Assembly: GCA_000818945.1 (NCBI GenBank)
Contig: KN805443.1
Coordinates: 62,290 to 126,289, forward strand
Direction of reading: 5' to 3'
DNA: 64,000 bases
DNA from: Schizochytrium sp. CCTCC M209059
Taxonomy: Eukaryota > Sar > Bigyra > Thraustochytrida > Thraustochytriidae
In this document: piece by piece, positions 49,214 through 58,099 of the stretch
How the letters are laid out: each line of letters begins with the position of its first letter
Position numbering within the stretch: the stretch's first letter is position 1
Program-made: the position numbers and the translations under genes
The notes under the pieces: generated by a model
Told to the model about the DNA's origin: nothing
The model's input: the letters and a program-made list of their open reading frames with translations, nothing else
Databases searched by the model: none

Positions 49214-49945
49214 TTAAGAAATTGTGCAGCCTGCGTCGAAATTCGCGTCCTGTCGCGCACTGTCTCGTTCACTCGTTGCCTCGAATGGCTGCAACTCGCC
49301 ATTGGCCAAAATGGGTTGAATTCTTTGTCTTTGCCTCGGGCCCGTGTAAGGATTCTCTACAGCGACCAGCCGCGCGTTCATTTTCATGGACTTCAAGCAT
49401 CCTTCTCTGCCATTATAGTTGCTCATTTTCTCCATGTTGCATCGTTGGCATGTTGGCAGAATGAAGCAGATGCTTCTTGATGTGGCTCTGTGGATATAAA
49501 CGTGCGCTCCAACTGCAGCATAATTGCCGCATCTACGGATTTGGCAAATCTCCGGAAAGAAACTCCCTGTAGCTCTTTCCCAGATATCCTTCCAATTCCT
49601 ATGATCTATGCTCGACCCAATTACATGAGACACCTTACCTTCGCCGAAGGAATTCTTGATAACTGTTCGGACTGCTAGATTATCAAAACCAAAGACGCCC
49701 GGCGAACATTGTTCGTAGGATCTGTCTCCGGGACCCTTCTTCTCCATCATCACGTCGGCATCGTACAGAACCTCGATAGATCTCTTCATCTCCTCCCGCG
49801 TCCGCAAGCCCTTCTTCGAATGCAAACCTTCCCGCTGGGACAGAGACCACCAAGGCGCGCGAGCAAAAGGGGACTGCACGATTTCCGGTTTGCTTTCTTG
49901 CACTGCGAGCGTGGGTGCGTGCAAGCAAGCGGCCAGCGATTGCAT
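49214..49945 (-). CDS. Hypothetical protein with HNH-like zinc-binding motif
   Basis: 243 residues, intact from ATG 49945. The central part reads as a compact zinc-binding fold: CGNYAAVGAHVYIHRA, then CFILPTCQRCNMEKM. This is a C...H...C-x2-C pattern in which ILPTCxxCN resembles treble-clef/HNH-like domains that read ...HV...ILPLCxxCN. Ahead of it lies SPGVFGFDNLAVRTVIKN, after it KMNARLVAVENPYTG. No transmembrane segment. Nuclease activity cannot be claimed, since the catalytic His pair is not evident. It lies in a decayed, duplicated stretch and may belong to a mobile or accessory element. Fold assignment low-moderate. Confidence 0.5.
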   Translation of the reverse strand: MQSLAACLHAPTLAVQESKPEIVQSPFARAPWWSLSQREGLHSKKGLRTREEMKRSIEVLYDADVMMEKKGPGDRSYEQCSPGVFGFDNLAVRTVIKNSFGEGKVSHVIGSSIDHRNWKDIWERATGSFFPEICQIRRCGNYAAVGAHVYIHRATSRSICFILPTCQRCNMEKMSNYNGREGCLKSMKMNARLVAVENPYTGPRQRQRIQPILANGELQPFEATSERDSARQDANFDAGCTIS

Positions 49946-49988
49946 GTCTGCTTATTTTTTTATCTGGAGAACGAACGAAAGAAAGATA

Positions 49989-50364
49989 AAAGATTCACGG
50001 ATCTTCTTCTTCCTTTCTCGTTTTGCCTGCAAAGTTGGCTTTCTGGCTACATTCGCAACTACCTAGTTGCATAGTAGTGTACTAGTAGTGATTTCCATTC
50101 GCGATTTCGGCATCATGTATGTCACGAAAATTAAGATCGTGATCTTTGTCCTGTCTCGTTTTGCCCGTAGAGTTGGAAAGATCCACGGATCTTCTTCTTC
50201 CTTTCTCGTTTTGCCTGCAAAGTTGGCTTTCTGGCTACATTCGCAACTACCTAGTTGCATAGTAGTGTACTAGTAGTGATTTCCATTCGCGATCTCGGCA
50301 TGTATGTCACGAAAATTGAGATCGTGATCTTTCCCCTGTCTCATTTTGCCCGTAGAGTTGGCGT
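49989..50364. repeat. Tandem duplication, period about 188 bp
   Basis: Two copies, about 49989-50176 and 50177-50364. They are near-identical through the segment with CACGGATCTTCTTCTTCC and CTACCTAGTTGCATAGTAG, and slightly diverged (a small insertion/deletion after GGCATCATG versus GGCATG) towards the ends. No ORF follows the period. Confidence 0.9.
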
Positions 50365-50827
50365 TCTGGCCACAATCGACGTAATAGATGTAATTGTTAG
50401 CTTCACGTAGGGCCTATGTCTCGGAAATTGAAATCGTGATACCTTGAATAGTTCCCGGATACTGAGCAGCTGGGATCGATGCAACCGACAATTGGGTGCG
50501 GCGGAAAGATGCGCACACGAGTCGAGACGAGCCGAGCCGAGACGAGTCGAGCAGAGCATGCAGGTCATGACTATGGATAATGACCATAGTGTCCACGACG
50601 ACGAGTACGACAATCCTGATGACAGAAAGTGTCACCATCCAAAAGTTGAAGTTCGACAGAAGGTCGCCGGAGCTGCGTAGCACTATAAGTTGGCTCGTTT
50701 CAAGCGTTTTTGGTCAAGCAGGGCAGAATAGGCTCTTGGTGATTGACGGGGTGTCTCACGGCCCCCAAAGGCAGTATTTATTGTGGAATGTCACGAAGAT
50801 AGACAACATGGATTTTTCTTGGGGGGG

Positions 50828-50907
50828 NNNNNNNNNNNNNNNNNNNNNNNNNNNNNNNNNNNNNNNNNNNNNNNNNNNNNNNNNNNNNNNNNNNNNNNNN
50901 NNNNNNN
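50828..50907. other. Assembly gap (80 N) inside a G homopolymer
   Basis: Flanked on the left by at least seven G and on the right by GTG followed by about 20 G. Confidence 0.99.
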
Positions 50908-51086
50908 GTGGGGGGGGGGGGGGGGGGGGGAGTTGGGCCTGAATGATGCCACCTTCTAGCCTTGATTTGCGGCACTTCCTCTGTGACAAAGTCGTCGTGC
51001 AGTACAACGCGTTGTTTGCAGACAGTCTGCATCGCCCTGATACCGTTCTTGTTCACCGTAAACACCGTCACTTGCCCTGCGATTCG

Positions 51087-51359
51087 TTACTTGTCCCTTC
51101 TGCCGCTGGGGGATTGATTGGTTGGAGAGAGTTTTCGGGCCAAGGGTTTTCGCTGCGATGCAAAAACTGCTTCAAAGGCTTGGTCAAAGCAAGTGTCAAA
51201 CACGCTGTGGTCGTGATTGGGGCCGCAGGGGGCGAAATACGCCCTTCCAAGATCAATCAGAGTGACCACGCTATCTTCTTAAATGCTAACGTTGCGAAGA
51301 CCCATGTCGTTATGGGTGATGCCTACGTTGTGCAGTGTAGTACCATCGTATAGTAAACC
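51087..51359 (-). pseudogene. Protein-kinase-like catalytic-core relic with in-frame stop
   Basis: Minus strand reads LYDGTTLHNVGITHNDMGLR, NVSI, a TAA stop (51279-51281), then EDSVVTLIDLGRAYFAP. This has the order of a kinase catalytic loop (HxxGIxHxD...N) and metal-binding motif (LIDLG in place of DFG). No intact N-lobe or C-lobe surrounds it, so it is best read as a broken copy. It could also be a chance resemblance, given its length. Confidence 0.45.
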
Positions 51360-51617
51360 AGATCGATTACGTGTACCCGCACGCGTATCCTGGGGTTAGC
51401 AGAAAATTGTTGGTTTATGATGACCAAATCTTGCATGATTGGCATGGTGGGAAGACGTCAGGGACCAGAATACCAGCTTGCTTCTCGCTGCTTCTCTTAA
51501 TGACTTTTCTTACGCCGATTTGGACTCCATCAAGAAAGTGGAGGAAGAACAGGGAATTTTTGTCGTGGTGCTCAAGAAGGCATTCGTTTGAGCGAAGAAT
51601 TAGAAGTTTCTCTTTTT

Positions 51618-51623
51618 TTTATT
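51618..51623 (-). terminator. Poly(A) signal AATAAA (minus strand) after the metallophosphoesterase
   Basis: AATAAA on the minus strand about 40 nt after the stop codon, within an ATT/AAT repeat. Confidence 0.4.
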
Positions 51624-51662
51624 ATTATTGGCAAGGTACGAGAATGTAAGAATTTCTAAACT

Positions 51663-52857
51663 TCACGCATCCTTGCGCTCGAGATGAATGTAATCTTCGA
51701 CAGCATTCTCAAAGGTGCAGTTCCAGGTAAAAACCTGATCGCGTCCCTTGAACTGAACGAGACGGGCGCCATGATCGAAAGGGAGAGGCCCTCCCGCGCC
51801 CTCCCAGTCGTGAGGTGGCGTGTATGAGCCGCAGCGTCCATAGCAGAGATACACATTGTCCCTCCGCGCCACAAAGTCCGAGTGATGGTCATGACCGCAA
51901 AACGTGGCAAGAATGGTGCCCTGCTTCTTAATAGCGTCAAAGAGACCACTGTTGAGCTTGGAGCAGCCTGCCACGAGGTCTTTGCCAATCCAGCGCACCA
52001 AAGACTTGAATGGTTCGTGCATGACTGGCCAAGGTGCCTTACCGCCCAGAATGGCGGCCTCAAAGAGGCCATTCTTGCCGGCAAGTGGCTTTGCGCCTTG
52101 GTACTCTGGCAGGGGTATGTGGAAAAAAGCGAGACCCTCCGCGGAAGGCGCGAGCTCTCCGCTGGCCGAGAGACGCGCATACTCTCGAACAGTCTCAGCA
52201 GCAAAGGTTGTGTACATAATCTTGGGGTCGTCGCTGTTGGTTCCAGAGTCAAAGAGCCAAAGTCGAAGACTCGATGCTGCGTCGGCTTCCGCGGTTCGCC
52301 CGACGGTGAGAGTGTGGTTAAACGTCTTCGCCTTGCTGGAAATGCACAGGGGAAGCTCGTAGATTCCAAGCAAGTCTTCGCGTGACCACGGCGAATGATC
52401 ATCATCGCTGTAAGATTGATGTGCCAGCACAACAAAGTTAGTCGTGTGCAAACGTAGTTCGATGGGGAAAAGGGCCTGAAGAAACGTACTGATTACCTGG
52501 AATGTAGGTCCACGGGATCTTCGCCTCGAGCACGGGGGCCAGAACCTCGAGCATGACCTGCTTGAAGGCGTCCCGGCCGAGGTCTTTGCAGGGACGGCCG
52601 TCGACAATGTCGCCTGTGAAGATGCACAGGTCCGGCGTCGCCTCCTTGAGCACGTGGCGGATGAGATCAACGTTGCGCGCGCTGCTGTAGCCCTCTTTTT
52701 CAAACTCGATGACTCTGCCGCGGGCCTCAAAGGTCTTGACGTCCGCGGGGAACTGGTGCAGGTCGGTGAACTGCGCGATGACAATACCTCCCGGATGATC
52801 CATGGCTGAGCCCTCGGGAAGGCCGCACTCCAGCTTGACGTGTCCAATATCCTCCAT
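51663..52857 (-). CDS. Purple-acid-phosphatase-like calcineurin-type metallophosphoesterase (PAP29/Dcr2-like)
   Basis: 370 residues, two exons. Exon 1 (52490-52857): QFTDLHQF (metal Asp/His), DLCIFTGDIVDG, AKIPWTYIPGN. Exon 2 (51663-52407): completes GNHDDDHSPWSREDLLG, then LWLFDSG, FHIPLPEY, GTILATFCGHDHHSDF, and LCYGRCGSYT. The 82-bp intron (AATCA|GTACGT, CTTACAG|CGATG) falls inside the GNH motif; splicing restores the catalytic His. All five motif blocks are present, so it should be active on phosphomonoesters; the substrate is unknown. No signal peptide from the ATG at 52857, so it may be cytosolic. Divergent from FAH across 1.2 kb. Confidence 0.93.
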
Positions 52858-54091
52858 CGTGCTGCCGCTTGTCGCGCGGTCGGTGGTGTCCCTGCTGCGC
52901 TTTCTGTTCGCGCGCGCTTTGCACACACGATAAAAAGGTGTCTTGGATTGATCTCACTCGCTCTTGAGTCTTCCTGGGCTTCACAATCAATCTGTTTCAT
53001 TCGATTCATTGGATGATTGATTCATTTGGCTTAACAACTTGAATGAATGTGAATTGAAGTTGCCAACACTTTGATCAGGACTCACTCACTCAAGAGAGAG
53101 AACGATTTCGAAGCCTCGCAAGTGCTATACACTGCTTCTCGGGGCAAGTGAACGTATACAGAAAAGCTCGCCAAGGTCGCCAGGAGCTTCATTGTCTGTG
53201 AAAGAAAACAAGGCCACCTTAACTCGAGCGACATGGTATGCAATGTACGTATCACAAGCGCCATTTTGACATTGTGAAAGAAAGCCAAAGACCCAGCTAA
53301 CTACGTACACAGAGAACATGACATGCCTAGTAACGTAAAGTTTGCTCGCCCTGAGCAGAGCATTCTTCAAGGAGAGCTGATCGGGCTACAATTTGATGGG
53401 GGAGCTCGACCAAATGCAAGCAACCGACTACAATACTTTCAAGTGACTCAGCTGTTCGCGACAACTCGACTCTTCTTCCTCCTCCGCCTCTTCTGCCTTT
53501 CCTAACGCAGGCGACCTCGAAAGCTTTGCGTGTGAGCGCGCCCTCTTCTTCCCCTCCCCGTAGTCCTCGTATAGATATAGGGCCTGGTCCAACACAAATT
53601 CTCGTCCTGCACGACTGCCGGCATCCCGCCATCCCAGCATCCTGGACCTGGCCGACAATGAAGCAAGCCAGCCAGCCAGCCCGCCCGCCCGCCCGCCAGC
53701 CAGCCACGGCCCTCCGCGTCCATTTTCCCCGCGAGCGAGGCCGTCGCCTCGCTCGCGCTGGCGCGCTTGCGGGTGCGGCGCGCGGCCCCCGGCGAGGAGG
53801 CGCGATGAGAGATTGGCCCAAGTTCTCACTCGGCGCCGCGAGAAATTGTGAGCGCCGCGTCCCAAACTTTGACCCACTTGCGCGCCCCGTTTGCGCCACT
53901 TGCGCCGCCCGGAGCCCGACTTTGCGCGCGGCGAAGTGCCAGTGTGGCGGCGGCCTGGGGAGAAAAGGGGCGAGAAGATACTACCGGCGCGAGGAGGACC
54001 TCGAGCAGCGGCAGTTCCTGATCGCGAGGGAGTCGGGCAGGCAGAGAGACGCGGAGAGGGAGACGGACTGCAGCAGGCGGGGGAGGGACGC
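52858..54091. other. Divergent intergenic region, metallophosphoesterase (-) and fumarylacetoacetase (+)
   Basis: 1234 bp. TATAGATATAG at 53570-53580 and CCAGCCAGCCAGCCCGCCCG-type runs at 53665-53704. Several frames are open but compositionally GC-repeat. No supported gene. Confidence 0.5.
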
Positions 54092-55447
54092 ATGAGCACG
54101 GGGGAGCACGCCGCGAAGCGAGCGCGCAGGGAAGAAGAGGGGGCGAACGGCGCGATGGGCGGCGACATGGAGAGCTTCGTGGAAGTGGACGCCGCGTCCC
54201 ACTTCCCGCTGCAGAACTTGCCGTACGGCGTCTTCTCGTCCAAGGACGCGGACGCCAAGGCACGCGTGGGCACGAGGATCGGCGACTTCGTCGTCGACCT
54301 CGCGGCTCTGCACGAGGCAGGTCTCTTTGAGGACGCCTTTGACTCGAGCTGCTTCACGCATGACTGTCTCAACGCTTTCATGGGCATGGGCAGGTCCGTG
54401 TGGACGCAGGCGCGTAAGAGGCTGCAGCAGCTTTTGAGCAAGGACGAGCCCAAGCTTCGCGACGACGCCGATCTCCGCGCGCGCGTTCTCATCCCTGTCT
54501 CGGACGTGGAGATGCAGCTGCCAGCCAAAATTGGTGACTATACTGATTTTTACGCCTCGCGCCAGCATGCGACCAACGTCGGCACCATGTTCCGCGGCAA
54601 GGACAATGCGCTCCCAGCCGCCTGGATGCACATGCCCATCGGCTACCACGGTCGCGCCTCGACCGTGGTCAAGAGCGGAACGGCTGTGCGCCGCCCTTGC
54701 GGCCAACTGCAAAAAGATCCGGCTGACCCGAAGCAAGGATCCGTCTATGGTGCTTGCAAGCTTCTCGACTTTGAGCTTGAGATGGGCGTCTTTGTTGGGC
54801 CCGGAAACAAGCTTGGAAGTCCGATCAAGATCGAGGACGCCGAGGACCATATTTTTGGCTTTGTGCTTCTCAATGACTGGAGCGCGCGCGACATTCAAAA
54901 GTTCGAATACATCCCGCTCGGTCCCTTTGGAGCCAAGAACTTTGCCTCTTCGATCTCTCCCTGGGTCGTCACCACGGATGCTCTCAAACCCTTTACAGCG
55001 AAAACCAGCGCGGGCGAGCAGAACGATCCTGAGCCACTCCCGTACCTGCGCGAGCCTGGATACAGCACCTACGACATTCGTCTTGAGGTTGCCATTCAGG
55101 CAGAAGACATTGGCCCTGAGCCCTTTCGCGTTTGCGAATCCAACTACCGTCACATGTACTGGACGCACCGTCAGCAACTCGCGCACCACACCGTGACGGG
55201 ATGCGAAATGCGTCCTGGCGACTTGCTTGGTTCTGGCACCATCAGCGGCGACGAAGAAGGCAGCTTTGGTTCGATGCTCGAAATTTGCTGGAAAGGCACC
55301 AAGCCGATTCAAATCAAGGACGGTGTCGAGCGCAAGTTCATCAAGGACGATGATACGGTCATTATGACAGGTTGGTGTGAGGGCGAAGGCTACCGCGTCG
55401 GCTTTGGAGAGTGTACCGGCAAAATCCTCCCGGCACAACCGCAGTAG
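54092..55447 (+). CDS. FAH: Fumarylacetoacetase
   Basis: Last enzyme of tyrosine catabolism, splitting fumarylacetoacetate into fumarate and acetoacetate. 451 residues against about 420 in animals; the extra is an N-terminal basic/acidic leader (KRARREEEGANGAMGG). N-terminal SH3-like domain: FPLQNLPYGVFS. The catalytic domain has GDYTDFYASRQHATNVGTMF (metal Asp and general-base His), PIGYHGRASTVV, LDFELEMGVFVG (metal Glu pair), LLNDWSARDIQKFEYIPLG (metal Asp), and GSGTISG. No targeting peptide; likely cytosolic. I use the ATG at 54092; the upstream open frame is repeat-like. No intron. Confidence 0.97.
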   Translation: MSTGEHAAKRARREEEGANGAMGGDMESFVEVDAASHFPLQNLPYGVFSSKDADAKARVGTRIGDFVVDLAALHEAGLFEDAFDSSCFTHDCLNAFMGMGRSVWTQARKRLQQLLSKDEPKLRDDADLRARVLIPVSDVEMQLPAKIGDYTDFYASRQHATNVGTMFRGKDNALPAAWMHMPIGYHGRASTVVKSGTAVRRPCGQLQKDPADPKQGSVYGACKLLDFELEMGVFVGPGNKLGSPIKIEDAEDHIFGFVLLNDWSARDIQKFEYIPLGPFGAKNFASSISPWVVTTDALKPFTAKTSAGEQNDPEPLPYLREPGYSTYDIRLEVAIQAEDIGPEPFRVCESNYRHMYWTHRQQLAHHTVTGCEMRPGDLLGSGTISGDEEGSFGSMLEICWKGTKPIQIKDGVERKFIKDDDTVIMTGWCEGEGYRVGFGECTGKILPAQPQ

Positions 55448-55541
55448 GTGCATCTTCCAATGCTGGCACTCTCTTCACCAACAAGGGCCCGCACTTTTTT
55501 CATTGTTGTTTCAGGAAAAAAAGACAAAAAGAATCTCGATT

Positions 55542-55547
55542 TTTATT
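55542..55547 (-). terminator. Poly(A) signal AATAAA (minus strand) after the MDM1-like gene
   Basis: AATAAA on the minus strand 52 nt after the stop at 55599, inside the 151-bp convergent gap with FAH. Confidence 0.4.
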
Positions 55548-55598
55548 TTGATGAGCGAAAGTAAATCTTGCTTTGTAAAAGTAAAAGAGTACATCTCT

Positions 55599-57788
55599 CT
55601 ACATGGCGCCCTCTGCTACTGGCGGCACGATTGGCGTAGGTGTCTCTGCTGGCGCGGTCGTGATTCTAGCAGCAGTGTTGTTAGCGGTGGCAGTAGCCAT
55701 TGCCGACTTTCGGAATGCGCGCTGGTATTCGGTCTCGGGGGTCTTGAACCGATCCCCAAATGGATTCCAGCGCGGATAGAGCGATACGGGATTGTAGGTT
55801 GCCCACAACCGACGACCCTCCTCGTTCCACCACTTAAGACTTTGTTTGCTGGTCGCCTCGATAATGTCCTCGTGTGAAGGACGCGGACGCTCAGGAATTT
55901 CCTTGATTCCAAGCTCACGCGCAACCTTTTCGGTGTGGGCAGCTTTGTTTACACTAATCTCCCTTGGCCCGAGTTTCGCATCACCGAGTTGGGCTGTAGC
56001 TTTAAACTGGTCCGCAAATTGGTGATATCTCGCACGAGGGTCCACAAAGCTTTGCATGTGCTCAGTTTTCGGGACGTACCCTCGCGCAGCCTCTGCGTCA
56101 ATGAGACGATGTTTGTGCTTGTGCTCTGGCTTGAGCGCATAGGCAGGCTTGAGCGCAGACTTGCGCTCGATGTCCTTGAGCTCTTGATTGATCGACTTGA
56201 CGTCTTGGCGCAAATCGTAGCCGCAAATAGCACCCTCATACTCGGTAAGGAAACCCGGTGTGTACGTGTGTGGGTTAGGTCTTTCTGCCGGGGGCTTGGA
56301 CTTTCCCAGATGATCGTACTCGTGATCGTATTCAGAGAGCATGGGTTCGGCAAGTTTAACCGGTTTCTGCTTGCGAGGAGAGGGCAAGAATCCAGGGTCC
56401 GGGAGCACACTTGTATCGCCGCCATGGCAGAATCGATCTCGGTATTCAGTGGACGAGGCTGTGTCTGCTGCCGTGGAGACTTGCAGCTTCGTGGCCGCTT
56501 TCGCGGCTGCCTTGGCGGCAAAAGCAGCTGCCATCTTGGCTGTTTCAGAGGCACGTTTGGCTTCCTTGGCAAGCTTTTCTTCTCGCGCCGCGGCGGCGGT
56601 GGCCCGTCTTTCTTCTAGGTCTGCAAAGGACGACGCGTATTCGCTAGACATCGGATTTTCCTTTGCACCTGCCCGTCCCCATGAAGAAAGTACCCTCGCG
56701 GATCCCGGTCGCATCGACGTGGCGCCTGCAGGCAATTGTTGCCGAATGGCAGCCAAATCGTCTTGGGCGAAGGGTCTAAATGCGAGCTGGTGTTCTGTGG
56801 GCGCCGCTGGGCCCAACAGCAAAGACGCCTCGAGGCCATCAGCGTGAGACGGTACACGCAGTGCTGGCGCGGTAAATCGCGCGTCGTACTCTGAGACGGG
56901 CGGACTTGCGTCGTCAATGTTGTGAATGCGGCTCATCTCTTCTTCAAAGGCACTGCGCATGCGCGCGAGGTCAACGGGGGCCGGTGGCGGAGGCGGAGGA
57001 GCCGTGCGCGTCGAAAACAGGGTATTTCCCGCGCGGATCGATTCTGGCGGCACGCGCGCAAGCGCCGGCGGCTTCCAATCGTCAGGAGGGCCGTGGAAGC
57101 TCGCGTGGGCTTCCGACTCGACGAGATCTCCAGCAGATGGAGGCTGCAACAGCGCTTGCTGCACGCCAGTCGGAGTCCGATGACGCCAAGGAGCGCCGGT
57201 AGACTCTTCCCCGAGAGTGTGTCCAGGAACATGCTTCCGGCCCTGAATCCGCGCGTCTTGAAAGAAACCGACTGCCTTAGATCCTCTGGGTCCGCGGCCG
57301 AACTCTGCGCCGCCAAGATCATCTGGAGGGTCACCAGTCTCTGCATTCGCACTTCCTGACCCGTAGAACCATGCGAGCTTGTCGCGGGGGTGGATTTCGT
57401 GGACCCGATTCTCCTCCAGATAGACGTCAGGCGGCGGGGGCTCAAAGACGTCATCGTACTCGCTCTCGAGTGTGGTGTTGAACTCGCTAAAGATCTCGTC
57501 AAAGTGGTCGCGCGCGGCCTGCACCGTCTGCGACACGCGCGGCGTGCTTGCGGCGGCAGATGTACGCGCGACGGGGGGACCGCCGAGGTGCACGACGGGC
57601 ACGCTCACGAGCTTTTCCGCGCGCTCTACGGCTCGCCACGCCTCGGCCTCGGCCTCGGTCTTCGCGGCGGGTGTCGCGGGCGAAGGCAGAATTCCTATGT
57701 CGCGGCTCGGGATCTCCAGCGCTGCCGCGCGGCTGGCCCCGGGCGCGTACGCGAGCGCGGGCCTCGCCGGCCTCGCCGCGGGCTCCAT
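55599..57788 (-). CDS. MDM1-like protein with repeated SEYxxxF motifs
   Basis: 729 residues. Repeated [ST]EYxxx[FYI] units occur at seven places: ESEYDDVF, VSEYDARF, SSEYASSF, STEYRDRF, LSEYDHEY, LTEYEGAI and ETEYQRAF. Most are followed by Pro/charged residues. The [ST]EYxxxF unit is the hallmark of MDM1, a microtubule-binding centriolar protein, so a microtubule-inner or centriolar role is likely (inference). Between repeats lie an Ala/Lys/Glu helix (AKMAAAFAAKAAAKAATKL) and Pro-rich disordered segments. The end is Ala/Thr/Pro-rich. ATG at 57788 is the first; the frame runs open to 57965 without one. No enzymatic domain. Confidence 0.7.
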   Translation of the reverse strand: MEPAARPARPALAYAPGASRAAALEIPSRDIGILPSPATPAAKTEAEAEAWRAVERAEKLVSVPVVHLGGPPVARTSAAASTPRVSQTVQAARDHFDEIFSEFNTTLESEYDDVFEPPPPDVYLEENRVHEIHPRDKLAWFYGSGSANAETGDPPDDLGGAEFGRGPRGSKAVGFFQDARIQGRKHVPGHTLGEESTGAPWRHRTPTGVQQALLQPPSAGDLVESEAHASFHGPPDDWKPPALARVPPESIRAGNTLFSTRTAPPPPPPAPVDLARMRSAFEEEMSRIHNIDDASPPVSEYDARFTAPALRVPSHADGLEASLLLGPAAPTEHQLAFRPFAQDDLAAIRQQLPAGATSMRPGSARVLSSWGRAGAKENPMSSEYASSFADLEERRATAAAAREEKLAKEAKRASETAKMAAAFAAKAAAKAATKLQVSTAADTASSTEYRDRFCHGGDTSVLPDPGFLPSPRKQKPVKLAEPMLSEYDHEYDHLGKSKPPAERPNPHTYTPGFLTEYEGAICGYDLRQDVKSINQELKDIERKSALKPAYALKPEHKHKHRLIDAEAARGYVPKTEHMQSFVDPRARYHQFADQFKATAQLGDAKLGPREISVNKAAHTEKVARELGIKEIPERPRPSHEDIIEATSKQSLKWWNEEGRRLWATYNPVSLYPRWNPFGDRFKTPETEYQRAFRKSAMATATANNTAARITTAPAETPTPIVPPVAEGAM

Positions 57789-58099
57789 GCTGTTCCCGTC
57801 TCTGTGAAACGGGGGGCCCCCGATGGAAAAAACCGCGCAGACCTCGTCCGCGCTCCCGGCCGAGGGCGCTCCCGGCCAGCGCAGAGGAGGAGGAGGAGGA
57901 GAGGAGGGCCGCGGCGACGCGGGCGCCCGCGACGAGCTGCGCTGCGCTCTGCGTCGCTCTGGCAAGATGCGGTGCGATGCGATGTGATGTGATCGGGGTC
58001 TGCCCCTTGGGTCACAGCGTCAACGATGAAAACGAGAGAAAAACGGGGCCGTGGCAGCGCGGTCCCGTACGAGACCCGGGGCAGGTGAAACGGGTCGGG
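57789..58099. other. Promoter of the MDM1-like gene, 3' end of Ser-rich gene
   Basis: 311 bp, CpG-rich with (GGA)n at 57885-57905. No gene seen. Confidence 0.5.

Larger units (their letters stand above)
49946..51662. other. Decayed 1.7-kb stretch: duplication, gap, kinase relic
   Basis: Besides the tandem duplication, gap and kinase relic listed separately, a plus-strand stretch at about 51432-51591 reads as translated (LLLAASLNDFSYADLDSIKK, then VEEEQGIFVVVLKKAFV and TGA). A TGA lies directly in front of it, so it is a fragment. TCGAGACGAGCCGAGCCGAG-type repeats occur near 50521-50552. No intact gene. Confidence 0.45.
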
